A DNA stretch of 64,000 nt from UBA947 sp031550975 (GTDB lineage: Bacteria; Cyanobacteriota; Vampirovibrionia; Gastranaerophilales; Gastranaerophilaceae). Shown in pieces: positions 40,375-48,590 of this stretch (the first letter of the stretch is position 1; each line of letters starts with the position of its first letter). The stretch is taken from NCBI GenBank assembly GCA_031550975.1, contig JAVBOC010000016.1, positions 17,584 through 81,583 on the forward strand, written 5' to 3'. The notes below the pieces were generated by a model. That model did not search any database, was not told the DNA's origin, and saw only the letters and a program-made list of their open reading frames with translations. A program made the position numbers and the translations under genes.

Positions 40375-41793
40375 ATGTACAACCCTAAATCGAAAAAAGC
40401 CGAAGAATTTATTAGTCATGATGAGGTACTCTCAACGCTTGATTTTGCGCGCAAAAATAAAGAAAATTTGGTAATAATTGACGAGATTTTAGAGAAAGCT
40501 AAACTTGGCAAAGGCCTCTCGCATCGTGAAGCGGCTGTGCTTTTGGAGTGCGAAATTCCTGAGAAAAATCAAGAGATTTTGACGCTTGCAAAAAAGATTA
40601 AAAATGACTATTACGGTAACAGAATTGTTCTGTTTGCGCCATTATATTTGTCAAACCACTGTGTGAACGGCTGTGTTTACTGCCCTTACCACTACCAGAA
40701 CAAAACAATCCCTCGTAGAAAACTGACTCAAGAGGAAATCCGCAGGGAAGTTATGGCGCTTCAGGAAATGGGACATAAAAGACTTGCGATTGAAGCCGGC
40801 GAGGATCCTGTTAACAACCCGATTGAGTATATTTTAGAATCCATTAATACGATTTATTCAGTCAAGCATAATAACGGTTCAATCCGCAGGGTAAACGTCA
40901 ATATTGCGGCAACTACCGTTGAAAATTACAAAAAATTAAATGAAGCCGGAATTGGCACGTATATTTTATTCCAAGAAACTTATAACAAAGAATCTTACGA
41001 GAAACTTCATCCGACCGGACCAAAGCATAATTACGACTACCACACAGAAGCAATAGATCGCGCGATGGAAGCGGGACTTGATGATGTGAGTTTGGGCGTC
41101 CTATTTGGATTAGAGTCTTACAAATACGAATTTGCGGCGCTTCTGATGCATGCAGAACACTTAGAAGAAGTTTTTGGGGTTGGTCCGCACGCAATCAGCC
41201 TTCCGAGAATTAGAAAAGCCGATGACATTGATCCTGATACTTTTGATAACGGAATTGACGATGAAACATTCGGTAAAATCACAGCGTGTGTGCGTATTGC
41301 GATGCCTTATGCGGGAATGATAATTTCTACGCGCGAAAGCGAAGAATGCCGTAAGCGTCTTTTAGAACTTGGTGTTTCTCAAATTAGTGGCGGCTCCAAA
41401 ACGAGTGTCGGCGGGTATTACAATCCGATGCCGGAAGACGAAAACTCTGCACAGTTTGATGTGTCAGATCGTCGTCCACTTGATGATGTTATAAGATGGA
41501 TGATGGAACTGGGATATTTGCCAAGTTTTTGTACTTCTTGTTACCGTCAAGGGCGTACGGGCGAACGTTTTATGGATATGTGCAAAAGTCAGCAGATTAA
41601 GAATTTTTGCCAACCAAACGCGATTATGACGCTTAAAGAATATCTTGAAGATTATGCTTCACCGCAAACAAAACTTGTTGGCGAAGACCTGATTACAAAA
41701 GAAATGGATTACGTGAAAGACCCTGAAATCAAACGTGTTGTGAAAGAAGATTTATCTAAGATTGAGTCCGGCGCAAGAGATTTCCAGTTTTAG
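40375..41793 (+). CDS. hydG: HydG, radical SAM tyrosine lyase for [FeFe]-hydrogenase maturation
   Basis: 472 aa. It splits tyrosine to give the CO and cyanide ligands of the hydrogenase H-cluster. Radical SAM cysteines in NHCVNGCVYCPYH, then GEDPVNNPIEYI, QETYNKESYEKLHPTGPKH and GVLFGLESYKYE; the accessory cluster is in the C-terminal SFCTSCYRQGRTGE. The reading frame is open upstream to 40264, but that part is a palindromic repeat; MYNPKSKKAEEF at 40375 is the family start. hydE, hydF and the hydrogenase are not in this window. The last 38 bases overlap the convergent formyltransferase gene. Confidence 0.96.
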   Translation: MYNPKSKKAEEFISHDEVLSTLDFARKNKENLVIIDEILEKAKLGKGLSHREAAVLLECEIPEKNQEILTLAKKIKNDYYGNRIVLFAPLYLSNHCVNGCVYCPYHYQNKTIPRRKLTQEEIRREVMALQEMGHKRLAIEAGEDPVNNPIEYILESINTIYSVKHNNGSIRRVNVNIAATTVENYKKLNEAGIGTYILFQETYNKESYEKLHPTGPKHNYDYHTEAIDRAMEAGLDDVSLGVLFGLESYKYEFAALLMHAEHLEEVFGVGPHAISLPRIRKADDIDPDTFDNGIDDETFGKITACVRIAMPYAGMIISTRESEECRKRLLELGVSQISGGSKTSVGGYYNPMPEDENSAQFDVSDRRPLDDVIRWMMELGYLPSFCTSCYRQGRTGERFMDMCKSQQIKNFCQPNAIMTLKEYLEDYASPQTKLVGEDLITKEMDYVKDPEIKRVVKEDLSKIESGARDFQF

Positions 41794-42634
41794 TATAAGG
41801 TTTGACGTCTAATTTCAACATGGTGCGTGCCATACATCTTATTTCTATCGGGTTTTCGGCGCTCTTTTCAATCCTGTATGGGTTTGCGGTGTAATACTTT
41901 CCGCCCGATTTTATATAGCACGGGTACCAAGGATGAAACCCGCGAATTTGCCCGGCGATTTCTTTTGCGGTTTTCATTTCGGGTTTGAGAATCATCTCAA
42001 TCGGATTGATTGTCGGGTAATAAGTCGCCTTCTTCTCATCTTGCGGCACAGGTTTAATCAAGCCGTATTCGAGCTTTTTTAATACCTCACCTACATGCAT
42101 ACGAGCCTCGTAAGTTATTTTTTCGCGCAATTCTTTTCCTGTGTAATCCGGCAGGATATCGACTTTTTCCTGCGCTAAAATTGCTCCGCTGTCAAAGTTT
42201 TCGTCAATCAGGTGGAAGGTGACACCTGAACAGGTTTCGCCGTGGCGAATGGCCTCTAAATATGGGTTTGGTCCGCGATATTTTGGCAGAAGCGACGGAT
42301 GGACGTTAACCGAAGCGTTTTTCGGGATATCAAAAGTTTCCTTGGTGATTTTTTCGTGCCAAGTTGCGACTAATAAAATATCCGCGTTTAATTTCAATAA
42401 TTTGCGACGAAAAGCTTCGGAGTTGACGGATTTACATTTTATCTCGGGAATTTTGCATTCTTTGATAAGGGTATAAACCGGTGAGCTTTTGAAAAAATCA
42501 TAGAACCAGCGTTTCCACCACGGCATTTGCGCCTGTTCGCCGCGTAAAACTCCTGCTATTTCGTAGCCCGCATCCATAACGCCTTCGATTATGTTTGCGA
42601 GCATCATTCCTTTTCCAATGATAACTATTTTCAA
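41756..42634 (-). CDS. Formyltransferase family protein (Fmt-like)
   Basis: 292 aa with a formyl-tetrahydrofolate-dependent domain: NVHPSLLPKYRGPNP holds the Asn and His of the active site, GVTFHLIDENFDSGAI the Asp. The region near 230-255 (KEIAGQIRGFHPWYPCYI) resembles the link to the C-terminal domain of methionyl-tRNA formyltransferase. It may be Fmt or a sugar/nucleotide formyltransferase; an acidic insertion typical of tRNA binding is not obvious. The start overlaps the smpB stop by four bases (ATGA), so the two are coupled. The 3' end overlaps hydG by 38 bases. Confidence 0.85.
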   Translation of the reverse strand: MKIVIIGKGMMLANIIEGVMDAGYEIAGVLRGEQAQMPWWKRWFYDFFKSSPVYTLIKECKIPEIKCKSVNSEAFRRKLLKLNADILLVATWHEKITKETFDIPKNASVNVHPSLLPKYRGPNPYLEAIRHGETCSGVTFHLIDENFDSGAILAQEKVDILPDYTGKELREKITYEARMHVGEVLKKLEYGLIKPVPQDEKKATYYPTINPIEMILKPEMKTAKEIAGQIRGFHPWYPCYIKSGGKYYTANPYRIEKSAENPIEIRCMARTMLKLDVKPYTKTGNLLRRTQS

Positions 42635-43077
42635 AGTTTCGTTGCCCTGTCAATGTCGCGCTGCTGTGCGCGTTTAGCTAAATCATCACGTTTGTCGTGG
42701 AGTTTTTTACCCTTAGCCAGCCCGATTTCTACTTTTGCATAACCCTTGTGCAGAAAGACTTCTGTCGGGACTATTGTGTAATTTTCTTTTTTAACTTTGC
42801 CAAGCATTCTCAAGATTTCTTTTTTATGTAAAAGAAGTTTACGAGTGCGCTCCGGCTGGTGGTTATGACGGTTTCCTTGCTCATAAGGTGAAATGTGGCA
42901 GTTGTACAGGAAAATCTCGGCGTCTTCAATTTTGCAGAAGGCGTCTTTTAGGTTAATCGCATTTGCACGGATGGATTTAATTTCTGTTCCGGTCAGCACA
43001 ATTCCCGCCACAAATTTCTCGAAAATGTGGTAGTCGTGGTATGCCTTGCGATTTGTCGTTATGATTTTTCTGTTCAT
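42631..43077 (-). CDS. smpB: SsrA-binding protein
   Basis: 148 aa partner of tmRNA in ribosome rescue. NRKAYHDYHIFEKFVAGIVL, GTEIKSIRANAINLKDAF, HISPYEQGN and LHKKEILRMLGKVKKENYTIVP are diagnostic, with the basic C-terminal tail. ATG 43077 has no ribosome site, but TGT-TATAAT ends six bases before it, a strong leaderless candidate. The tmRNA gene itself was not found in the window. Confidence 0.97.
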   Translation of the reverse strand: MNRKIITTNRKAYHDYHIFEKFVAGIVLTGTEIKSIRANAINLKDAFCKIEDAEIFLYNCHISPYEQGNRHNHQPERTRKLLLHKKEILRMLGKVKKENYTIVPTEVFLHKGYAKVEIGLAKGKKLHDKRDDLAKRAQQRDIDRATKL

Positions 43078-43083
43078 TCCCAG

Positions 43084-43092
43084 ATTATAACA
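43084..43092 (-). promoter_or_regulatory. Extended -10 of smpB, leaderless geometry
   Basis: Minus strand TGT-TATAAT, six bases (CTGGGA) to ATG 43077. Confidence 0.7.
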
Positions 43093-43107
43093 TAAATGTC
43101 GCTATGC

Positions 43108-43197
43108 TGTCATCCTGAACTTGATTCAGGATCTGAGATATAAGAGTCTTGTGTAAACTGGCTAAGGGTCAGATTCCGGATCAAGTCCGGAATGACA
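43108..43197. repeat. Dispersed TGTCAT palindrome, full copy
   Basis: TGTCATCCTGAACTTGATTC ... GATCAAGTCCGGAATGACA, 90 bases, in the gap between smpB and the ABC gene. Confidence 0.85.
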
Positions 43198-43208
43198 TAA
43201 AAGCTTGT

Positions 43209-43997
43209 TTAGTAAGCCTTTATTTTCGGAATTGAGCCAAGCAATTTTTTTGTATACTCGTGCTGTGGGTTTTTAAAAATGTCTTCTGTGGCTCCGATTT
43301 CAACAATTTTGCCAAAATGCATTACAGCAACGCGGTCGGCGATATAGCGAATTACGCTCAAATCGTGAGAGATGAATAAGAAAGTTAGTCCCAAATCTTC
43401 TTTTAAACATTTTATAAGGTTAATGATTTGTGCCTGAATGCTAACGTCTAACGCGCTTACGGGCTCATCAGCGAGAATGAATTCCGGTGACAGTACAAGC
43501 GCTCGGGCAATCGCAATCCTTTGACGCTGACCGCCGGAAAATTCGTGAGGATAATTGTTTAAATAGCTTTCATCAAGCCCGACGAGTTTAATTTTCTCAC
43601 GCACAATTTCTTCAATTTCGGAGTTTTTTAAATCAGTATTGATTTGCAAAGGCTCTTTTAAAGTTTCAATAATTCTCATTTTCGGGTCAAGACTGGAATA
43701 TGGGTTTTGAAAAACCATCTGCGCGTGGCGGCGGAAATCTTTTAATTCCTTGCGCGTCATCTTTAAAGTGTCTTCCCCCTGGTATAAAATCTGCCCTGAT
43801 TTAGCGGGTTCGAGTTGGATTATTGCTTTTGCCAAGGTGGATTTGCCGCAGCCTGATTCGCCTGCAATGGCGAGGATTTCGCCTTCTTTCACTTCAAGTG
43901 ACACCCCGTTAACCGCGCGCACAATCTCAGTTTCGCCCAAAATCCCTTTTTGCGTTCTGTATTCAACATGCAAGTCTTTGACTTCAATTAAATTCAT
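43209..43997 (-). CDS. ABC transporter ATPase, Opp/Dpp type
   Basis: 262 aa. Walker A GESGCGKST, Q-loop MVFQNPYSSLDP, signature FSGGQRQRIAIAR, Walker B FILADEPVSALD, His switch ISHDLSVIRYIA, and the oligopeptide-type C-terminus (PQHEYTKKLLGSIP). It powers peptide or metal-chelate import with partners encoded elsewhere; no permease or binding protein is adjacent. TAAACT lies six bases before ATG 43997 (weak leaderless candidate) and there is no good ribosome site. Confidence 0.92.
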   Translation of the reverse strand: MNLIEVKDLHVEYRTQKGILGETEIVRAVNGVSLEVKEGEILAIAGESGCGKSTLAKAIIQLEPAKSGQILYQGEDTLKMTRKELKDFRRHAQMVFQNPYSSLDPKMRIIETLKEPLQINTDLKNSEIEEIVREKIKLVGLDESYLNNYPHEFSGGQRQRIAIARALVLSPEFILADEPVSALDVSIQAQIINLIKCLKEDLGLTFLFISHDLSVIRYIADRVAVMHFGKIVEIGATEDIFKNPQHEYTKKLLGSIPKIKAY

Positions 43998-44072
43998 ATC
44001 GTTAGTTTAGCTTAACAGTAAAATATTTGCAATTAACAAGGCGGTTAAGTTGTAACCCTTGAAATATTCTTG

Positions 44073-44101
44073 TTGACATTTTGGGCATAGTATGCAATAC
44101 T
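44073..44101 (+). promoter_or_regulatory. Strong promoter upstream of the SNF2 gene
   Basis: Perfect TTGACA (44073-44078), 17-base spacer ending TGC, AATACT (44096-44101). The expected start is about 44108, giving a leader of about 150 bases. Confidence 0.75.
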
Positions 44102-44107
44102 GGAGTC

Positions 44108-44215
44108 AGTTAAGGGTTTGCGGATTTTTGCGGGTGTGAGCGAAGTGAACACCCCTGGTGAGGAAAACCACGCTTTTCCGAACCGCGAATAATCCAAGAA
44201 GCGGGTTTTCGTTCG
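44108..44215 (+). ncRNA. Candidate structured leader or small RNA
   Basis: From the predicted start a three-way-junction fold can be drawn: P1 TTTGCGG (44117-44123) with CCGCGAA (44183-44189), P2 GGGTGT/ACACCC (44132-44154), P3 GGAAAA/TTTTCC (44162-44179), then a weak GCG/CGC hairpin. No known riboswitch consensus was recognised. Confidence 0.4.
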
Positions 44216-44245
44216 CATCCAAATTTACACCTTTGGGAAGAAAGA

Positions 44246-44251
44246 TATACT
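44246..44251 (+). promoter_or_regulatory. Second -10 close to the SNF2 start
   Basis: TATACT, seven bases before ATG 44259, no TGn. It would give a second, near-leaderless mRNA in addition to the one from 44108. Confidence 0.4.
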
Positions 44252-44258
44252 CTCGTAG

Positions 44259-47200
44259 ATGAGTTCTGAAGAATTTAATTATAAATATGTAAAAGAGCGT
44301 GCTGGAGCTGGAGCTTGGAGGCGCGGTTATGAAGTGTTCACAAAAGGCCTTGTGCTCGAAAATTATCCTGAGAAGAATTTCTATATGGCGAAAGTCAAAG
44401 GGAATTATCAAGACAGCTACAACACGGATTTGATTTTCAAAAAAGGTGTTGTTAACGCTCGCTGTAGTTGCCCGTTAAAAGACGAATGGTGTAAACACGC
44501 GGTTGCGGTTGCTCTAAAATCGATTAACGAACACGCTTATGAAGATTGGCTGGAGACTAAATACGGCATTGAACCGCATTTCCCGGACGAGAATACAGGC
44601 CTTGTCATTAACCCGCAAGGTAATTATATTTTCCACTTTAACTCGAAACGTAAGGCGAACTTTTTCTCGATTCTGGTGCGTTCGCGAGAAACCGGAAAAG
44701 TCGTTAGGCAAATTGAGCCGTTACTGCGAGCAGTTTTAGAAGCCCAAAAGACAGATAAGAATTTTGAGCTAAACAACGCACAAATAATTGAAATTGCTAT
44801 ATTTAAAGAACTTTTACAGATTTCGCGGCAGGATAAAAAAGCCGGTTGGTATGATATCCCGATTACAAAATTCGGTCCGTTATTTGATTTGTTGGCAAAA
44901 GCTGATGAAGTTTTGGACGAAAAGACCAAAGAAAGATTGAAATTCACTGACGAAGAATGGAAGCTTGTTTTAAACGTTAGCACAGGACAATCAGGCGCAA
45001 TACTTTTAGGACTAGAGTGGAAACGTCCCGACAATGATGACGTTTACCCCTTTGAAGAAGTTCGTTATTTCTCTCGTCACTTGAAGTGGGGACGTTATAA
45101 GAACGTTATTTTCCCTACAAATATCGCGATGCAGTCTTTGCCGCAAAACCTTTTAAAATCGTCTTTTACAGATCTTAAAGACAACGAAGGCGGGAAATTT
45201 ATTTACGAAGAATTGCCGGAATTGCGTAAGATTATGGAAGTCAATATTGACGAAAACATAAGCCATTTGATGCTGGAAAATCGTCCGCCAATAAAACTCG
45301 TAACGATGGATATCGACTATGATCAGTCACTCAAGGCCTCTTTGGAGTTTGATTATGACGGAGTGAAGGTTCCTTATTCCAAAACGAGCGCGAAAACCCC
45401 TTACATTACAATTAAAAAGCAGGGCGAAGATTTAGTTTACTGGATTAAGCGTAATGTGGCGCACGAACAAGAGGCTTATAATATGCTGCTTGCGTGTAAA
45501 TTTGTTCCGACGCAGACAAACAATTTAGCGCTTGAAAAAGAAAATGCAATCGATTTTTACAACTATTATATTAAACAAGCCGGCGAGGATTGGAAATTCG
45601 TTGAACGCGATGATATGAACTTCTTTAACTTGATGGAAAACCCGTTCAAGTTGTGTGCTGAAATTGACTTTAGCGAAGAAAACCAAGACAGCTTTGAAGT
45701 GTTTGTTTACGGTAAAGTCGGTGATGAAAGAATTGACTTTGACGATATTTATGAAACGATTCAAAGTGGTGAAAAATACAACCGTATCCGCTCACATGGC
45801 TTTGTAGAATACCCGGCACAAGAGATTTACGGTATGATGCGTGCATTCAATTCGTTTGACGTTTATAGAGCGCAAGATAACAAGTACACGGTTAAAACCT
45901 ACCGTGCAGGTCTGATTAACGAACTCAAAAACCTTGGCGTTGAAGTTATTTTGAGTGAAAAGTTTGACAGATTCTGGGAGCAGATGTCTTCATTCTCGGC
46001 TGGCGAACACGCTACTTTGCCGACAGGAATTAACGCAGAATTCCGTGAATACCAAGAGCGCGGCTTTGGCTGGCTTTGGTTTATGTATCAATATGGCTTA
46101 AACGGAATTTTGGCCGACGATATGGGGCTTGGTAAAACCCTTCAAGCTTTGACTGTGTTGGAAAAAGCAAAAGAAGAAGACGGTCCGATGCCGACGCTTG
46201 TTATATGCCCGACAACCGTTGTATTCAACTGGGAGGCGGAAATTCAGAAGTTTGCACCGGGACTTAGCTGTCTGAAATTGTCCGGTATTGAGCGTAAAGG
46301 GATGTTTAAGGAAATTCCAAATTATGACATTGTAATTACCAGTTACGCGCTCGTTCGTCGCGATATCGAACAGTTGAAAAAAGTTAATTTCAGATATGTG
46401 ATTTTGGATGAGTCTCAAAATATTAAAAACGCTATGTCGCAGACAGCGCAAGCGGTTAAACAGCTTAAAGCGGATCATAAACTTGCGCTTTCAGGCACTC
46501 CGATTGAGAATAAACTTGAAGAACTATGGTCAGTGTTTGATTTCCTTATGCCTGGATTCTTGTTCAGTGTGGCGGAATTCAACGGACGCTATGTCAACCC
46601 GATTATGGAACGCCAAGACAAAACCGTCGAAAAACGTTTAAAATTGCAAATTTATCCGTTTATCTTGCGTCGTATGAAACGAGATGTAGCGAAAGACTTG
46701 CCGGATAAAGTCGAAAATATCGCTTACTGCGAATTGACTGACGAACAGCGCGACTTCTATATGACTGTTCTTGACAGTACGAAAGAGGAATTGTTCAAGA
46801 GCATTGAGCAAAACGGTATTGAAAAGAGTAGAATGTCGATTTTCTCTGCACTTCTGCGCTTACGTCAAATCTGCTGCCATCCGCGGCTTTACGATAAAGA
46901 AAATGTTAAAAACATTATGTCTTCTGGTAAATTTGAAAAACTCAAATCAATGCTTGAAGAGATTGTTGATGAAGGTCACAGAGTCTTATTATTCAGCCAA
47001 TTTGTTGATATGTTGGATATAGTTAAGGCTTGGCTTGAGCGCGAAGGCATTCCTTACGAATATCTCACCGGTAAAACCAAAGACCGTCAGGGTGCGGTTG
47101 AAAGATTTAATTCAACTCCGTCAATTCCGATTTTCTTAATTAGCTTGAAAGCTGGCGGAACAGGCTTGAACTTGACCGGCGCGGATTATGTAATCCACTA

Positions 47201-47435
47201 CGACCCTTGGTGGAACCCTGCGGTTGAAGACCAGGCGACAGACCGGGCTTACCGTATCGGACAAACCAAAAAGGTATTTGTATACAGACTTATCACCAAA
47301 AACACGGTTGAAGAAAAGATTCAAAAACTCAAAACCATCAAGCGTAACCTTGTTGACAGCGTAATCTCCGTTGACCGCAACATCACAAAATCGCTTACAA
47401 TGGATGATCTTAAAGAAATCTTTAGTGTGGATTAA
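44259..47435 (+). CDS. SNF2-family helicase with SWIM zinc finger
   Basis: 1058 aa DNA-dependent ATPase (RapA/bacterial SNF2 type). SWIM finger CSCPLKDEWCKHA (about residues 68-80), a long middle domain, then the motor: motif I ADDMGLGKT (about 618-626), Ia ICPTTVVFNW, II DESQ (about 716-719), III LSGTPIEN, and in the second lobe LLFSQFVDML, LISLKAGGTGLNLT and QATDRAYRIGQTKKV. It probably remodels protein-DNA or RNA polymerase complexes. The length and order are normal. No ribosome site is seen before ATG. An attenuator-like terminator follows at 47448. Confidence 0.95.
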   Translation: MSSEEFNYKYVKERAGAGAWRRGYEVFTKGLVLENYPEKNFYMAKVKGNYQDSYNTDLIFKKGVVNARCSCPLKDEWCKHAVAVALKSINEHAYEDWLETKYGIEPHFPDENTGLVINPQGNYIFHFNSKRKANFFSILVRSRETGKVVRQIEPLLRAVLEAQKTDKNFELNNAQIIEIAIFKELLQISRQDKKAGWYDIPITKFGPLFDLLAKADEVLDEKTKERLKFTDEEWKLVLNVSTGQSGAILLGLEWKRPDNDDVYPFEEVRYFSRHLKWGRYKNVIFPTNIAMQSLPQNLLKSSFTDLKDNEGGKFIYEELPELRKIMEVNIDENISHLMLENRPPIKLVTMDIDYDQSLKASLEFDYDGVKVPYSKTSAKTPYITIKKQGEDLVYWIKRNVAHEQEAYNMLLACKFVPTQTNNLALEKENAIDFYNYYIKQAGEDWKFVERDDMNFFNLMENPFKLCAEIDFSEENQDSFEVFVYGKVGDERIDFDDIYETIQSGEKYNRIRSHGFVEYPAQEIYGMMRAFNSFDVYRAQDNKYTVKTYRAGLINELKNLGVEVILSEKFDRFWEQMSSFSAGEHATLPTGINAEFREYQERGFGWLWFMYQYGLNGILADDMGLGKTLQALTVLEKAKEEDGPMPTLVICPTTVVFNWEAEIQKFAPGLSCLKLSGIERKGMFKEIPNYDIVITSYALVRRDIEQLKKVNFRYVILDESQNIKNAMSQTAQAVKQLKADHKLALSGTPIENKLEELWSVFDFLMPGFLFSVAEFNGRYVNPIMERQDKTVEKRLKLQIYPFILRRMKRDVAKDLPDKVENIAYCELTDEQRDFYMTVLDSTKEELFKSIEQNGIEKSRMSIFSALLRLRQICCHPRLYDKENVKNIMSSGKFEKLKSMLEEIVDEGHRVLLFSQFVDMLDIVKAWLEREGIPYEYLTGKTKDRQGAVERFNSTPSIPIFLISLKAGGTGLNLTGADYVIHYDPWWNPAVEDQATDRAYRIGQTKKVFVYRLITKNTVEEKIQKLKTIKRNLVDSVISVDRNITKSLTMDDLKEIFSVD

Positions 47436-47447
47436 TCGCCTAAATAA

Positions 47448-47478
47448 ATCACCTACATTCAAAATGAACATAGGTGAT
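47448..47478. terminator. Probable bidirectional terminator
   Basis: ATCACCTA ... TAGGTGAT stem with ATT/AAT inner pairs between the convergent SNF2 and pilin genes; the T-runs are short. Confidence 0.55.
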
Positions 47479-47504
47479 AATTTTATATTCTTGTATTTGA
47501 TGTT

Positions 47505-48518
47505 TTATGGGTTGTCTTTAACGCAACGCGCCATGCGGTAAGTATCATTCTTTAAGGCGTAGCAGTAAGTAAAACCGTCTCTTCCAAGACCATCTTTTCC
47601 GCCATCATCCCACCAGAACATAGAACATCCGACATCGCTGCGCCCGGTGCCTTCTTCAAACAGCCAGTACGCTTTGTTAGTTGTGCAGGTTCCCCCATTG
47701 GCACAATATTTACCAATTTTTCCTGCTTCGGTATCAGGGTCTAAATCATCATAGTGAGTAGCTTGGTTTGCAAGCCATCTGCCGGAAGTCGTGGAACCGC
47801 CTTTCGGTAGGCGTTCTCCTCTAGCACTGCATACATTATGAGCATTTTGCCAACTGCTTGCAGGAAGTTCAGGTCCGATGCACAGACTATTACAGCAACT
47901 ATATCCTGCTCCGCTGCAATTTGTACAACTTGAAGGATTACATCCCCCTGCTGCTTCCCCGAAATTGTATGGATGTATATCTGTACCGATTTTGTTCGGC
48001 CCAGCATTCCCATTTGTATCATAAAGCGCTGTTACGCTACAGGTAGCAACTTCTTCTCCCAAGGCGGCAGGGTCTAGGTTACAAGCAGGGTTATAAGCGA
48101 GCATTAAGTTAGCACCATTAACTAATTTAAGCCCCACAACATTTGTACTCCAGTCGCCATGGCCGAATTTTGTTATATCATTGTAATCAGTAGCGTTGAC
48201 AGTATCAGCTCCGTCCGTAAATTGTGAAGTGAAGCATTGCGATGCTGTGTCGCAAGTTTCAGTTACTTTCATGAAGTTCTTTAAGCCGCCAATGAAATTT
48301 GCTGTTGAGGTATGACCCGACAGCCTTTGACGAGCATGCATTTGGCTTAAGCCTTCAAATAGTCGATTTTTGAAAACAGCATTTTCTACTTGCCATCGCT
48401 CTTCTTGCCAATTTTTCATCAGTGCGGGGATTGTCAGTGCTGCAACAATGCCAATAACCCCAAGTACAATCAATACTTCAGCCAAAGTGAAGCCTCTTTT
48501 TGCAAAATTTCTTTTCAT
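47505..48518 (-). CDS. Type IV pilin-like protein with Cys-rich, lectin-like C-terminus
   Basis: 337 aa. Leader MKRNFAKRG then FTLAEVLIVLGVIGIVAALT with Glu +5. Scaffold shared with 1828 and 25465 (LSQMHARQRLSGH, NGANLMLAYNP, ALYDTNGNAGPNKIG). A Cys cluster at about 205-230 (GGCNPSSCTNCSG, then SCCNSLC) is specific to this copy. The C-terminal part has VCSARGERLPKGG, CANGGTC, AYW and ends MARCVKDNP, as in Lcl_C/DUF1566 domains. ATG 48518 is chosen; an upstream TTG at 48536 precedes the AGGAG ribosome site. TATAAT stands upstream at about 48544-48549. A surface adhesin role is inferred. Confidence 0.86.
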   Translation of the reverse strand: MKRNFAKRGFTLAEVLIVLGVIGIVAALTIPALMKNWQEERWQVENAVFKNRLFEGLSQMHARQRLSGHTSTANFIGGLKNFMKVTETCDTASQCFTSQFTDGADTVNATDYNDITKFGHGDWSTNVVGLKLVNGANLMLAYNPACNLDPAALGEEVATCSVTALYDTNGNAGPNKIGTDIHPYNFGEAAGGCNPSSCTNCSGAGYSCCNSLCIGPELPASSWQNAHNVCSARGERLPKGGSTTSGRWLANQATHYDDLDPDTEAGKIGKYCANGGTCTTNKAYWLFEEGTGRSDVGCSMFWWDDGGKDGLGRDGFTYCYALKNDTYRMARCVKDNP

Positions 48519-48590
48519 AGTTCCATATCTCCTCAATGAACCTATTATAGCATATTCGCGAGTATATTTGAATTAGACCTTTTGGTACAT

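Noticed and set aside
42631..43200. tmRNA near smpB
   Set aside because: Searched by eye for the tRNA-like ends and tag frame on both strands; nothing found.
44106..44411. Minus-strand ORF of 101 aa over the SNF2 leader
   Set aside because: No homology and it spans the promoter and structured leader; composition unlike a real gene.
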